A stretch of DNA of 18,695 nucleotides from a bacterium (lineage in GTDB: Bacteria; JAMCPX01): positions 1 to 18,695 of the forward strand of contig JAJYJX010000025.1 in the NCBI GenBank assembly GCA_021789095.1, given 5' to 3'. Position 1 is the first letter of the stretch; each line of letters starts with the position of its first letter. Below the pieces are notes generated by a model. The model had not been told where the DNA came from, searched no databases, and saw nothing but the letters and a program-made list of their open reading frames with translations. Below are positions 6,750 to 15,241 of this stretch, in pieces. The translations under genes and the position numbers were made by a program.

Positions 6750-7958
6750 TCAACGTACATCTCTTCCCTCATATGTTTTGAGTATCCTTCCTGCAACCGA
6801 CATCTTGTGCACCTCGTCTGCACCGTCGTATATCCGTGCGGCGCGCTCATGCCTGTAGAAGAACGCGAGCACCGTGTCATCGGTCATGCCGAGCCCGCCG
6901 TGCACCTGCAGCGCCCGGTCGACGACGCGCTGGAGAACACCGGCGACAAAGAACTTGATGAAGGAGACATCGTCACGCGCTTCCTTCTGTCCCAGCTTCT
7001 CTATCTTCCACGCCGCATTGAGTACCATCAGCCGCGCAGCGCTGATCTCCGCGGCGGAATCGGCGATCCATTCCCGGATGATCTGCTTTGTCGCAAGCGT
7101 CTTTCCGTCGGGAGACATGATCCGCTTTGATGCCCTTGAGCACATAAGGTCGAACGCCCTGTTGCATATGCCTATCCACCGCATGCAGTGGTGTATCCTG
7201 CCCGGACCCAGCCGTTCCTGTGCGACCACAAAGCCCATGCCCTCGGGCCCGAGCAGGTTTTTCTGCGGCACCCTGCATGACTGGAACGATACCTCCCCAT
7301 GCGAAAAATAATCCTCGCCTGTGTGTCCCATAACAGGGATGTTCCTCACGAGGGTATAGCCCTTTGTGCCTGTAGGGACTATAATCATGCTTGCCCTCAT
7401 GTAAGGGTGTGCATCCGGGTTTGTTATTGCCATGACTATGGTAAATGCAGAACCGTCTGCTGCTGTGGAGAACCACTTCTGCCCGTTTATCACGTAGTCA
7501 TCGCCGTCCTTGACAGCGGTCGTCTCAAGCATGACCGGGTTCGAACCCGGCATCTCGGGCTCGGTCATGCTGAAGCAGCTCCTGATCTTTCCATCAACAA
7601 GCGGCTTGAGATACTTCTCCTTTTGCTCATCCGTTCCATGCAGGTAGAGTATTTCCATGTTCCCTGCATCGGGGGCCTGGCATCCAAAAACATAATGGCC
7701 GAGCGGGGTCCTGCCAAGGGCCTCGGATACAAGTGCATGCTCAACAAGATTAAGTCCCATGCCTCCGTACTCCTTTGGCTGGTTCGGCGCCCACAGCTCC
7801 ATTCTCTTTACCATCTGCCTTTTTTCTTCAAGCACGGGAAGCATGCTTTTAATGCTCTTGTTTACGAATTCAGGCTCGAGCGGGATGAGCTCTTTGTCCA
7901 CAAATTCATTGATCATGCCGGTTATTGTCTTCATTTTTTCCGATACTTCAAAATCCAT
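6750..7958 (-). CDS. ACAD11/LvaC-type acyl-CoA dehydrogenase-family protein
   Basis: A 402-aa flavoprotein of the acyl-CoA dehydrogenase family. The signature GPGRIHHCMRWIG (251-263) and the C-terminal AARIYDGADEVHKM match the ACAD domain of human ACAD10/11 rather than ordinary fatty-acid dehydrogenases. The flavin-contact motif CFSMTEPEMPGSNP is at 128-141 and QVHGGLGMTDD at 351-361. In MCAD the catalytic Glu precedes Gly in YEG; here that site is Asp378 (YDG), as in ACAD11. Relatives eliminate phosphate from 4-phosphoacyl-CoA made by the partner kinase. GGGAGG five bases before the ATG supports the start. The histidine-phosphatase-like gene ends 10 bp upstream, and the APH kinase gene follows downstream, so a joint role is likely. 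Confidence 0.9.
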   Translation of the reverse strand: MDFEVSEKMKTITGMINEFVDKELIPLEPEFVNKSIKSMLPVLEEKRQMVKRMELWAPNQPKEYGGMGLNLVEHALVSEALGRTPLGHYVFGCQAPDAGNMEILYLHGTDEQKEKYLKPLVDGKIRSCFSMTEPEMPGSNPVMLETTAVKDGDDYVINGQKWFSTAADGSAFTIVMAITNPDAHPYMRASMIIVPTGTKGYTLVRNIPVMGHTGEDYFSHGEVSFQSCRVPQKNLLGPEGMGFVVAQERLGPGRIHHCMRWIGICNRAFDLMCSRASKRIMSPDGKTLATKQIIREWIADSAAEISAARLMVLNAAWKIEKLGQKEARDDVSFIKFFVAGVLQRVVDRALQVHGGLGMTDDTVLAFFYRHERAARIYDGADEVHKMSVAGRILKTYEGRDVR

Positions 7959-7968
7959 AAATCCTCCC

Positions 7969-8679
7969 TTATCGGTACGTTATAAGCGTATTACCGCCGT
8001 TCAGTTCAAGATGGCAGATAGCGTTAAATCCTGCAAGCGTTATGCGCTCTTCGTTATACATGAAGCGGGTCATGGACGCGTTGATGATCTGCCAGTTCAG
8101 CCGTATGGCGTTTTCATTTGAAAGACCAAGGAACGTCTGCAGTGCAGCAGCAATGGGCCCTCCGGATGTAAACACGACGATCGTTTTGCCCCGGCCTCCG
8201 GCCTTCATGATCGTTCCCATACCGTTTTTTACCCTTGATACCAGGCTTCCCCATGTCTCGACACCCGGGGCGTCATGCCTGCCTGACACCCATTTTAACA
8301 GTGCTTTTTCAAAGACCTGCTTGAACGCCTCTTTGTCGGCAAAGATGTTCTCAATGTCTATTTTCAAAGAAGGCTCGTCTTCAAGCACGTGCGGTATCTG
8401 CGATGTCAGGACTGCCACGGGATCGTATTCGTTGAATTCTTTCATAACGGAAACATCCGGGAAGGGAAGCCCTTTTTTTTTAAAACAGCCCGCGACCTCA
8501 TCCGCCGTTGCCTTCTGTCTGCTCAAGGGACCTGTGTACGCGGAGTCAAAGCGCATGCCCGTGCCTGCAAGGTACTCGCCGAGCATCCTTGATTGCACAA
8601 TGCCGGTATCCGATATTCTGTCATAGTTGTCGTGACCGAACGATGCCTGGCCGTGCCTGACCAGATAGATCATGCTCAT
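7969..8679 (-). CDS. Histidine phosphatase superfamily protein lacking the second catalytic His
   Basis: A 236-aa protein of the phosphoglycerate-mutase/histidine-phosphatase superfamily. The phospho-acceptor motif LVRHGQ is present (His9), as is the phosphate-binding Arg54 in GPLSRQKATA and the acidic EFNEYD (81-86). The second conserved histidine, normally in SHGG, is replaced by Ser172 in VVFTSGGPIAAAL. Such enzymes remove phosphate from small molecules or proteins; loss of this His could lower or alter activity, though the same change may be normal in this subfamily. The ATG overlaps the mtnA stop codon (ATGA), and an alternative ATG lies two codons later. The ACAD11-type gene follows after 10 bp, so this protein is probably made together with it. 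Confidence 0.85.
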   Translation of the reverse strand: MSMIYLVRHGQASFGHDNYDRISDTGIVQSRMLGEYLAGTGMRFDSAYTGPLSRQKATADEVAGCFKKKGLPFPDVSVMKEFNEYDPVAVLTSQIPHVLEDEPSLKIDIENIFADKEAFKQVFEKALLKWVSGRHDAPGVETWGSLVSRVKNGMGTIMKAGGRGKTIVVFTSGGPIAAALQTFLGLSNENAIRLNWQIINASMTRFMYNEERITLAGFNAICHLELNGGNTLITYR

Positions 8680-9722
8680 GGTATTCCGAGCAGTTTTTTT
8701 ATGCCCTTTTTGTAAGGCGGAAAGAGAACGCCCTTTTCCGTTATAATCGCTGTAACGTACTTCGCTGGCGTTACATCAAACGCAGGGTTGCGCACCTTTA
8801 TCCCGTCGGGCGCTATTGCCCTTCCTGCTATCGTTAAAACCTCTTTATCGGGACGCTCCTCTATTACAATCTCTCTGCCCGAGGTAATAGCCGGATCAAA
8901 CGTTGAAGACGGCGCAGCTACATAAAACGGTATATTGTGCGCGTGTGCCAGGATCGCAACGCTGTATGTCCCGACCTTGTTGGCAACATCGCCGTTCGAT
9001 GCAATCCTGTCAGCACCGACTATGCAGGCATTGATAAGTCCCTGCTTCATCATCCACCCGGCCATATTGTCCGTAATGAGCGTTACATCAAAACCATCCT
9101 GCTGAAGCTCCCACGCAGTCAGCCTTGCACCCTGCAGAAACGGCCTCGTTTCGTCTGCAAAGATCCTGATCTTCTTGCCGGAGTTCTTTGCAGAGCGCAG
9201 CACTCCAAGGGCAGTGCCGTAGCCTGCAGTTGCAAGAGCACCGGCATTGCAGTGCGTAAGAACAGTCCATCCGTTTTTTATGAGCCCGGCGCCAAAACCG
9301 CCCATCTTCATGTTTGCATCTATGTCCTCATGGTATATACGGAGTGCCTCTCTGTACAGCCTGCGGGTAATTTCAGCAGGGCCTGCCTGCCCGGCACGGG
9401 CAAAGGAAAGCATCCTGTTCACGGCCCACGACAGATTGTGGGCGGTAGGTCTTGCATTTATAAGATGCTCCCCCATCTTCCCAAGCATTGAGAAGTACCT
9501 TGTCCGGTCATTTGTTTTTATTGACCTTGCTCCAAGCCACACGCCGAATGCCGCTGTTACACCTATCGCAGGCGCACCTCTTACAGCCATGTGTTTTATA
9601 ACGGCATAAGCGTCCCTGTATGTTTTCATTTTTATGTAGTGCATCTTTCCGGGCAAAAGCCTCTGGTCCAGAATAAGCACGTGGTCCCTTTTCGGGAGGA
9701 GTGTATAAAAAGACGTGTTCAT
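8676..9722 (-). CDS. mtnA: S-methyl-5-thioribose-1-phosphate isomerase
   Basis: A 348-aa isomerase of the MtnA/eIF-2B-alpha family, converting 5-methylthioribose-1-phosphate to the ribulose form in methionine salvage or in DHAP-shunt variants. Family blocks are intact: AVRGAPAIGVTAAFG (46-60), LTHCNAGALATAGYG with catalytic Cys158, DETRPFLQGARLTAWEL, ITDNMAG, and GADRIASNGDVANKVGTY with catalytic Asp238. The length is normal. The start codon overlaps the AsmA-family stop, and the stop overlaps the next start (ATGA at both ends), implying tight translational coupling. No other methionine-salvage gene (mtnN, mtnP, mtnK, mtnB) is in the window. Its neighbours, gatB and an AsmA-family gene, are not metabolically related. 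Confidence 0.95.
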   Translation of the reverse strand: MNTSFYTLLPKRDHVLILDQRLLPGKMHYIKMKTYRDAYAVIKHMAVRGAPAIGVTAAFGVWLGARSIKTNDRTRYFSMLGKMGEHLINARPTAHNLSWAVNRMLSFARAGQAGPAEITRRLYREALRIYHEDIDANMKMGGFGAGLIKNGWTVLTHCNAGALATAGYGTALGVLRSAKNSGKKIRIFADETRPFLQGARLTAWELQQDGFDVTLITDNMAGWMMKQGLINACIVGADRIASNGDVANKVGTYSVAILAHAHNIPFYVAAPSSTFDPAITSGREIVIEERPDKEVLTIAGRAIAPDGIKVRNPAFDVTPAKYVTAIITEKGVLFPPYKKGIKKLLGIP

Positions 9723-12436
9723 CTGAACAACTGTTCTATGGCTTTTTTGCCCTTTTCCTGGATGTTCTGCTGAAGCTGCTGCGCGGGCTTGTTTGTCTGA
9801 AGTTCCTTATTGAGCTGCTTGTTGAGCTCCTGTATGACCTTTTTCTTTGCAACCTCTTTCAGCCTCTGTTCGAATGCCGCTTGATCCAGTTTGAACACCG
9901 GTCTTTTTATATCGCCTGTCAGTGTAAACGGCACCTCGACTTCGCCCTGTTCATTCTTTATGAGCTGCCCTGTTGTCCCGCCGACCCTGGTTGAAAGTGA
10001 CCTGGAAAAAATGCCGGTGCCGTGGTAATTAAGGTTGGAATCAAGGTCGAAATACCCGTTTGCATTCACATTAACGTCATCGCTTATAAGCTTCAGATCG
10101 TTTGTCGTTATCTTGCCATTGTCAATGGACCCCGTAAGTTTCATATTCTTGATTCTTGTCGTATTGCCTGTGCCGATGTTTGCAAGCCTGGCAATGTCCG
10201 TAAGCTTTGACAATACCGAGAATGTCTTTATCTCGCCGTTCGTAACGGTAATAACGCCGTTGCCCGACACCGTCTGCTTCAGCTCTTTTGCATTTCCATG
10301 CAGTGCAACATCCGTCCCGAGCCTGCCGGACATAATATCCTTATACGATGTAAACGTATTCAGCATATCACCCAGGTTCAGTTCTGTTGTCTTCAGTTTG
10401 AGATTGTACGGCTCTTCGCCTTTCATACCAACGGTGCCGTTTGCAGCCAGAACGCCGGAAAATGCCCTGACATTAAATTTATCAAGTATAAGAGAACCCT
10501 TTACAATCCTTGCTACAGCGGTCAGGTCGCTGAACAATGCTTTCTTTACAATACCCTTTTTTACATTTGCATTGACCGTTATATCCGCTTTGTCCATGAT
10601 GGAAGGTTGCTGTTGTTCTTTTGCCTGTCCGGCCTTCGCAGGCTCTTCAGGCTTTTTCTCCTGTTTTGATGCAGGCATAAGCTCATCTATATTAAGATAA
10701 GGTGATGCGATATTAAACCTGCCGTGCGGTGCCGAAAAATCCGTGACATCGCCGCTGGCCTTAATTACGGACTGGCCGATCTGCGCTGTCATGGATTTTA
10801 ATGCAAGGCTGTTGCGCGTAAAAGAGGCGTTCATGTCGAACGATTTCAAGGGTTTCGGCAGCGAGGAGATCTGCGCGGATACATTCTTTACCTGCAAGCT
10901 GCCCGTAACTGCGAGCTCTTTCGGGTTTTTGAATGCGCCTTTCGCCCGTGCGGACAATGCAACGTTGCCCGAGGCGTTGTATGATTTGATCAAGGGTACG
11001 ATGTCCTCCATTGTCTGGAGCTGGATGGTATTCGAGTTTATGCTGACATCGCCGTCCATGCTGCCAGACGCAAGCATCTTCCCGGTAAGGACCACGGAAA
11101 GCTTATCCAGCACGAGTTTGACATCCTTCATGGTTATATAGCTGCTCTGTTTGGATATGTCGTAAGACAGGCTGAACGGAACGGAGTCCGGCTTTGCAAA
11201 CATCTTCTGCTTGCCTGACTGATAGCCTATCCTGGCATTGGTAAGATCCACAATGCCTTTGATGCCCATGGTGCTGCCGTCGGCAGTAACATCCGTCTTT
11301 ATGCTGCCGTTGCCGCTGATGTCCATATCCTGCGGCAGCATTTGTTTCAAAGGACTGTAAAAATCAAGCAGGCCGCTGATGGGCAGCTTTCTTGAAAAGA
11401 GGCTTATGTGTGCCGACTTGCCGGAGATATCCGCATCACCCTTCAATCCAAGGTCTATGCCCTGTGATTGAACGGTAATATCGTTTATGGACAGCTGCTT
11501 CTTATCGGAGTGGAACTGCAGGTTATCGGTAATGTTGACCGCCGCGATGGTCGCGTTTGTAAGCGCAAGCCCGGAAAGTCCGATCCTGCCGTTAATGTCC
11601 GTTACGCCTGCTTTCGATTTTAAGGCCTCCTCGACATCGAGCGTGCCGGACTTGAGAACCTGCTTTTTCTGGCCTGCAAGGGAAATCATGTAGGGTATGT
11701 CTATGTGTTTCATGGACACCTTGATATTAAGCGGAAGTGTTTCAGGAGAGAGCTGTTCGCCTATGGGGCCTACCATGCCGTTCACATCAAGCCGTGCATC
11801 TTTCAGGTTGCCGAAAGTAACACCGAGGGATACTTTGAACGGCTTTGTGACATTGAAGTCCTGCACCCCGAGGTTTATATGGTCGATAACATAGCTGTGC
11901 TCTTTTTTGTTATCAATGTCTGTAATACTGACCCTGCCGTCTGTTATTGCAAGCTTACCCAGGGAAAAGCCTTGGGGTATGCCCGATGTCCCGCCTTTTT
12001 CTTCCGGCTTGGCAGCAGTGGTTTCCGTGGGCTTTTCAGAAGTTTTCTTCATCAGGTCCGAAAAATTATACGTGCCGTCGGCATACCGTATAATATTTAT
12101 GTCGGGTTTTGTGATGATCACCTTGCTTATGGCGATCTCCTTCTTCAATAACGGCAGGAGCTTGACACCGACATCAACGCCTTCAATATGCACAAACGGG
12201 GTCTTTGAAGGCTTTGTTTCTGCCACTGAAACGCCTTTTAACTCTACCCCCAGGCCCGTGAGTATGGTCAACCTCAGATGATCGATCGATACCTGTCTGC
12301 CTACAGCCTTGCTTGCAGGCCCTGTTATCTTGCTTATGTACTTGTCGAGATTGACAACAAAAGGAAGCACAAGCAGGACAACGATGATCATTAACAGTGT
12401 GATTGCAGAATAGATAAGAACCTTTTTTATCTTCAT
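9719..12436 (-). CDS. AsmA-family envelope protein
   Basis: A 905-aa protein anchored in the inner membrane by one N-terminal helix (about residues 7-28), with the rest in the periplasm. AsmA-like proteins have repeated beta-strand modules and are linked to outer-membrane assembly and lipid transport. The N-terminal AsmA signature covers the anchor and following 100 residues (NLDKYISKITGPASKAVGRQVS). Two low-complexity linkers rich in Lys, Glu and Pro occur at about 131-156 and near residue 590-620. The C-terminal AsmA-like region contains MLNTFTSYKDIMSGRLGTDV and ends in a Gln/Lys-rich amphipathic helix. The ATG directly abuts the gatB stop (TAA then ATG), and the gene overlaps mtnA by four bases. 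This protein indicates a two-membrane cell. Confidence 0.9.
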   Translation of the reverse strand: MKIKKVLIYSAITLLMIIVVLLVLPFVVNLDKYISKITGPASKAVGRQVSIDHLRLTILTGLGVELKGVSVAETKPSKTPFVHIEGVDVGVKLLPLLKKEIAISKVIITKPDINIIRYADGTYNFSDLMKKTSEKPTETTAAKPEEKGGTSGIPQGFSLGKLAITDGRVSITDIDNKKEHSYVIDHINLGVQDFNVTKPFKVSLGVTFGNLKDARLDVNGMVGPIGEQLSPETLPLNIKVSMKHIDIPYMISLAGQKKQVLKSGTLDVEEALKSKAGVTDINGRIGLSGLALTNATIAAVNITDNLQFHSDKKQLSINDITVQSQGIDLGLKGDADISGKSAHISLFSRKLPISGLLDFYSPLKQMLPQDMDISGNGSIKTDVTADGSTMGIKGIVDLTNARIGYQSGKQKMFAKPDSVPFSLSYDISKQSSYITMKDVKLVLDKLSVVLTGKMLASGSMDGDVSINSNTIQLQTMEDIVPLIKSYNASGNVALSARAKGAFKNPKELAVTGSLQVKNVSAQISSLPKPLKSFDMNASFTRNSLALKSMTAQIGQSVIKASGDVTDFSAPHGRFNIASPYLNIDELMPASKQEKKPEEPAKAGQAKEQQQPSIMDKADITVNANVKKGIVKKALFSDLTAVARIVKGSLILDKFNVRAFSGVLAANGTVGMKGEEPYNLKLKTTELNLGDMLNTFTSYKDIMSGRLGTDVALHGNAKELKQTVSGNGVITVTNGEIKTFSVLSKLTDIARLANIGTGNTTRIKNMKLTGSIDNGKITTNDLKLISDDVNVNANGYFDLDSNLNYHGTGIFSRSLSTRVGGTTGQLIKNEQGEVEVPFTLTGDIKRPVFKLDQAAFEQRLKEVAKKKVIQELNKQLNKELQTNKPAQQLQQNIQEKGKKAIEQLFR

Positions 12437-13870
12437 TTATTTTTCCTCTTTTAATGTTTTTTTTAAAAGCTCATTTACCATACCTGGGTTGGCTTTGCCA
12501 ACAGTTGCCTTCATCACCTGCCCCACAAAAAAACCGAACACCTTTTCCTTGCCCGATCTGTACTGCTCGACCTCTTTTGGGTTTTTGGCAATGACGGACA
12601 TGATTACCTCTTTTATGGCGGATTCATCCGAGATCTGCTCAAGCCCCAGTTCCTTTACAAGAACATCGGGCTCCTTGCCCGTTGCTACCATCTGCTCATA
12701 AACACCCTTCGCAATCTTTCCGCTTATTGTCCCGTCCTCTATCAGCTTTAAAAGCCTTGCTGTTTGGTCATGGGTGACCTTGAAACTCTTTATTCCGGTA
12801 TCGATGTCCTTTATGAATCTCAGCATTTCGCTCATGATCCAGTTGCTTACCGCCTTTGGCTTGCCGAGCAGTTTTACGGCTGCTTCGAAATAATCGGCGA
12901 GATCTTTTGATGCCGTAAGTACATCGGCGTCGTACACCGGAAGGCCGTATTCACCGATAAACCTCTTTGCTTTTGCATCGGGCAGTTCCGGCACACCGGC
13001 CTGCGCCTCCTTTAAAATCACGTCGTCCACTTCGAGTGTGAGAAGATCGGGCTCCGGGAAGTATCTGTAGTCATGTGCCTCTTCTTTCGATCTCATGGAT
13101 TTTGTTGTTCCTGCTGCCTCATCCCATAACCTTGTTTCCTGCACAATGACGCCGCCTTCTTCCAGAACATCCGTCTGCCTTTTTATCTCATAGTCGAGGG
13201 CCTTATGGATAAACCTGAAGGAGTTCATGTTCTTCAGCTCTGTTTTCACGCCAAGCTGCGTTTCTCCCCTGGGCCTTACGGAAACATTTGCATCGCAGCG
13301 CAGGGAGCCTTCCTCCATGTTCCCGTCGCTTATGCCGAGATAAAGCAGGAGCGTCCTGAGCTTCTTAAGGTATGCAACGGCCTCGTCCGGACTTGACATG
13401 TCGGGCTCGGAAACAATCTCGAGCAGCGGAATACCGGACCTGTTGAAGTCCACAAAGCTCGTGCCGTCCGGGTTGTGCATGAGCTTGCCCGCGTCTTCTT
13501 CTATGTGGATGCGGTTGAGCCGCACGTCCTTGGCTGCGCCGTTCACCTGCACACCGATCGTGCCGCTTTTGTTGATGGGCAGCTCGTACTGGGAGATCTG
13601 GTAGCCCTTCGGCAGGTCCGGATAGAAATAGTTTTTCCGCGCAAATACGCTGCGTCCCGATATGCTGCCCTTGACCGACATTGCGAGCATGCAGGCATAC
13701 ACAACGACCTTCCTGTTCAGTACAGGCAGGACCCCGGGAAGCCCGATGCACACAGGACATACATTTATATTGGGCTCGAGTGCAAATACGGTCGAACAGT
13801 CACAGAATGTCTTTGACTGCGTTTTAAGCTGTGCATGCACCTCGAGTCCTATTACTGCTTCGTATTCCAT
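12437..13870 (-). CDS. gatB: Aspartyl/glutamyl-tRNA amidotransferase subunit B
   Basis: A 477-aa GatB, the kinase/transamidase subunit of GatCAB, which converts Glu-tRNA(Gln) and Asp-tRNA(Asn) to the amidated forms. The N-terminus EAVIGLEVHAQLKTQSK is diagnostic. Four zinc-site cysteines are present: Cys23 and Cys25 in TFCDC, Cys38 and Cys41 in NVCPVC. ARKNYFYPDLPKGYQISQYE and DFNRSGIPLLEIVSEPD are highly conserved GatB blocks, and the C-terminal YqeY-like tail ends in VGKANPGMVNELL. The ATG at 13870 gives the standard MEYEAVIG start, with AAGG about eight bases upstream; a longer in-frame start at 13912 would add 14 atypical residues. gatA and gatC are not in the window. It is the first gene of a six-gene minus-strand operon. 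Confidence 0.97.
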   Translation of the reverse strand: MEYEAVIGLEVHAQLKTQSKTFCDCSTVFALEPNINVCPVCIGLPGVLPVLNRKVVVYACMLAMSVKGSISGRSVFARKNYFYPDLPKGYQISQYELPINKSGTIGVQVNGAAKDVRLNRIHIEEDAGKLMHNPDGTSFVDFNRSGIPLLEIVSEPDMSSPDEAVAYLKKLRTLLLYLGISDGNMEEGSLRCDANVSVRPRGETQLGVKTELKNMNSFRFIHKALDYEIKRQTDVLEEGGVIVQETRLWDEAAGTTKSMRSKEEAHDYRYFPEPDLLTLEVDDVILKEAQAGVPELPDAKAKRFIGEYGLPVYDADVLTASKDLADYFEAAVKLLGKPKAVSNWIMSEMLRFIKDIDTGIKSFKVTHDQTARLLKLIEDGTISGKIAKGVYEQMVATGKEPDVLVKELGLEQISDESAIKEVIMSVIAKNPKEVEQYRSGKEKVFGFFVGQVMKATVGKANPGMVNELLKKTLKEEK

Positions 13871-13987
13871 AAACAAACCTTGTGAACCTTTCAAATGATG
13901 CCATATTCGCACGTTTTTTATTTTAAATCAATGAACAAGGCAAGCTATCAAAAACTCTGCTTTTCATGTTTTAACGATACCAATGTA

Positions 13988-13993
13988 TATAAT
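13988..13993 (+). promoter_or_regulatory. Possible -10 box of the amrS promoter
   Basis: A perfect TATAAT lies in the 176-bp divergent space between gatB and amrS. It would give a leader of about 45 nt before the amrS ATG at 14047. No good -35 hexamer is found at 16-18 bp spacing (the bases there read CATGTT), so this rests on the -10 alone. The surrounding DNA is AT-rich. Confidence 0.35.
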
Positions 13994-14046
13994 TGATTTT
14001 GTGGAAATGGACCGGCAAACCGTGCTATTCATTGAAAGGGCAAATC

Positions 14047-15036
14047 ATGAAGGTACCTGCCAAATATTCCGTAAAAGAAAAGGACAACAGGGTCAGGTGT
14101 GTTCTCTGCCCGTACAACTGCCTGATATCGGAAGGCCACAGGGGCGTCTGCGGGATAAGGAGCAATGACCACGGCGTGTTGATCGCTGAAACCTATAACA
14201 CAGTCAGCGCAATGCATCTTGATCCCATAGAAAAAAAACCCCTTTATCACTTCTATCCAGGCTCATCCATACTCTCTGTCGGAACTATCGGCTGCAGTTT
14301 CAACTGCATGTTCTGCCAGAACTGGGAGCTTGTGGAGGGCGAAGTCCCAACACATGAAATGACCAAGGAGCAGCTTTATGATTATGCGAAACAGATGGAT
14401 TCAATAGGCCTTGCCTATACATACAATGAGCCGCTCATCTGGTTTGAGTTTGTGGAGGATACCGCAAAATTCTTCCGTGAAAAAGGCATGGCCAATATTC
14501 TTGTGACCAACGGGTTCATAAACCCGGGTCCTCTCGAAGATATTGTGCCCTTAATCGATGCCATGAACGTAGACCTCAAGGCGATTGATGATGATTTCTA
14601 CAAGCGGCTATGCAAGGGCAAGCTCGACCCTGTAAAGCACACCATTGAATACGCCCTTAAAAAGGGCGTGCATGTGGAACTGACAAACCTGCTTGTAACA
14701 GGCTACAACACCTCCGAGGATCAGATAAAAAAGCTTGTGGACTATGTTGCTTCCCTTGGTAAGGATACCATCCTTCATTTTTCGCGCTATTTCCCAAGCT
14801 ACAAGCTTGATGCACCTCCTACCCCGCTGGGGGTACTGGAATTTGCCTACACCTATGCAAGCAGGAATCTTAATTATGTATATGTGGGCAATGTGATAGA
14901 CAGCAAAACAGACAGCACCTACTGTCCGAAATGCAAAAACACGTTGATCGAGAGGGTCGGATACACGGTCAAGGTGACCGGCCTCAAAAACGACAAATGC
15001 AACAAGTGCGGCGAGAAAATCACTATCAGGGTATAA
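14047..15036 (+). CDS. amrS: AmmeMemoRadiSam system radical SAM enzyme
   Basis: A 329-aa radical SAM protein related to pyruvate formate-lyase activating enzymes. The [4Fe-4S] motif CxxxCxxC is Cys83, Cys87 and Cys90 in GCSFNCMFCQNWEL. A separate N-terminal Cys set is at 18, 21, 25 and 35, as is usual for AmrS, and a C-terminal zinc ribbon has Cys293, 296, 318 and 321. AmrS is normally encoded with or near Memo and AMMECR1 homologues; neither is present here. The family's substrate is not settled. The ATG at 14047 is chosen for AAAGGG seven bases upstream; a start at 13993 would fall inside the predicted -10 box. The product should be oxygen sensitive, which fits an anaerobic host. Confidence 0.9.
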   Translation: MKVPAKYSVKEKDNRVRCVLCPYNCLISEGHRGVCGIRSNDHGVLIAETYNTVSAMHLDPIEKKPLYHFYPGSSILSVGTIGCSFNCMFCQNWELVEGEVPTHEMTKEQLYDYAKQMDSIGLAYTYNEPLIWFEFVEDTAKFFREKGMANILVTNGFINPGPLEDIVPLIDAMNVDLKAIDDDFYKRLCKGKLDPVKHTIEYALKKGVHVELTNLLVTGYNTSEDQIKKLVDYVASLGKDTILHFSRYFPSYKLDAPPTPLGVLEFAYTYASRNLNYVYVGNVIDSKTDSTYCPKCKNTLIERVGYTVKVTGLKNDKCNKCGEKITIRV

Positions 15037-15080
15037 AAGTTATATCATGATTAAGGATTGGTGAGATGAACGAAGGATAG

Positions 15081-15240
15081 GCGTCAAATAGGGTCCCCAT
15101 CGAATTTATCAAAAATGATAATACAAAAGACTCGCATATAAACTTACAGAGGACGTAAGCATGAGTATAAGCATAAAATCGGGTATGAAGGATGGATCGA
15201 CTATCCGAGCGAATATGACAATCCTTATTCATATTTGAAA
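15081..15240 (+). pseudogene. Possible short frameshifted coding remnant
   Basis: Between amrS and endoQ, one frame reads RVPIEFIKNDNTKDSHINLQ and, after a shift near 15145, another frame reads EYKHKIGYEGWIDYPSEYD up to NPYSYL just before the endoQ start. Both stretches have a protein-like composition, but neither has a good start codon, and no family is recognised. It may be chance. The 205-bp gap also holds a small AT-rich hairpin (TTATCA-AAAA-TGATAA, 15106-15121). Confidence 0.2.
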
Positions 15241-15241
15241 T

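Noticed and set aside
6538-6753. 71-codon minus-strand open frame in the dehydrogenase-kinase gap
   Set aside because: It spans both inverted-repeat ends, overlaps the dehydrogenase end, has no Shine-Dalgarno or motif, and is best explained by the repeat element.
7535-7550. CCGGGTTCGAACCCGG, a 16-bp palindrome resembling a tRNA T-arm
   Set aside because: It lies inside the ACAD11-type coding sequence (around GSNP) and has no acceptor stem, D-arm or anticodon arm around it.
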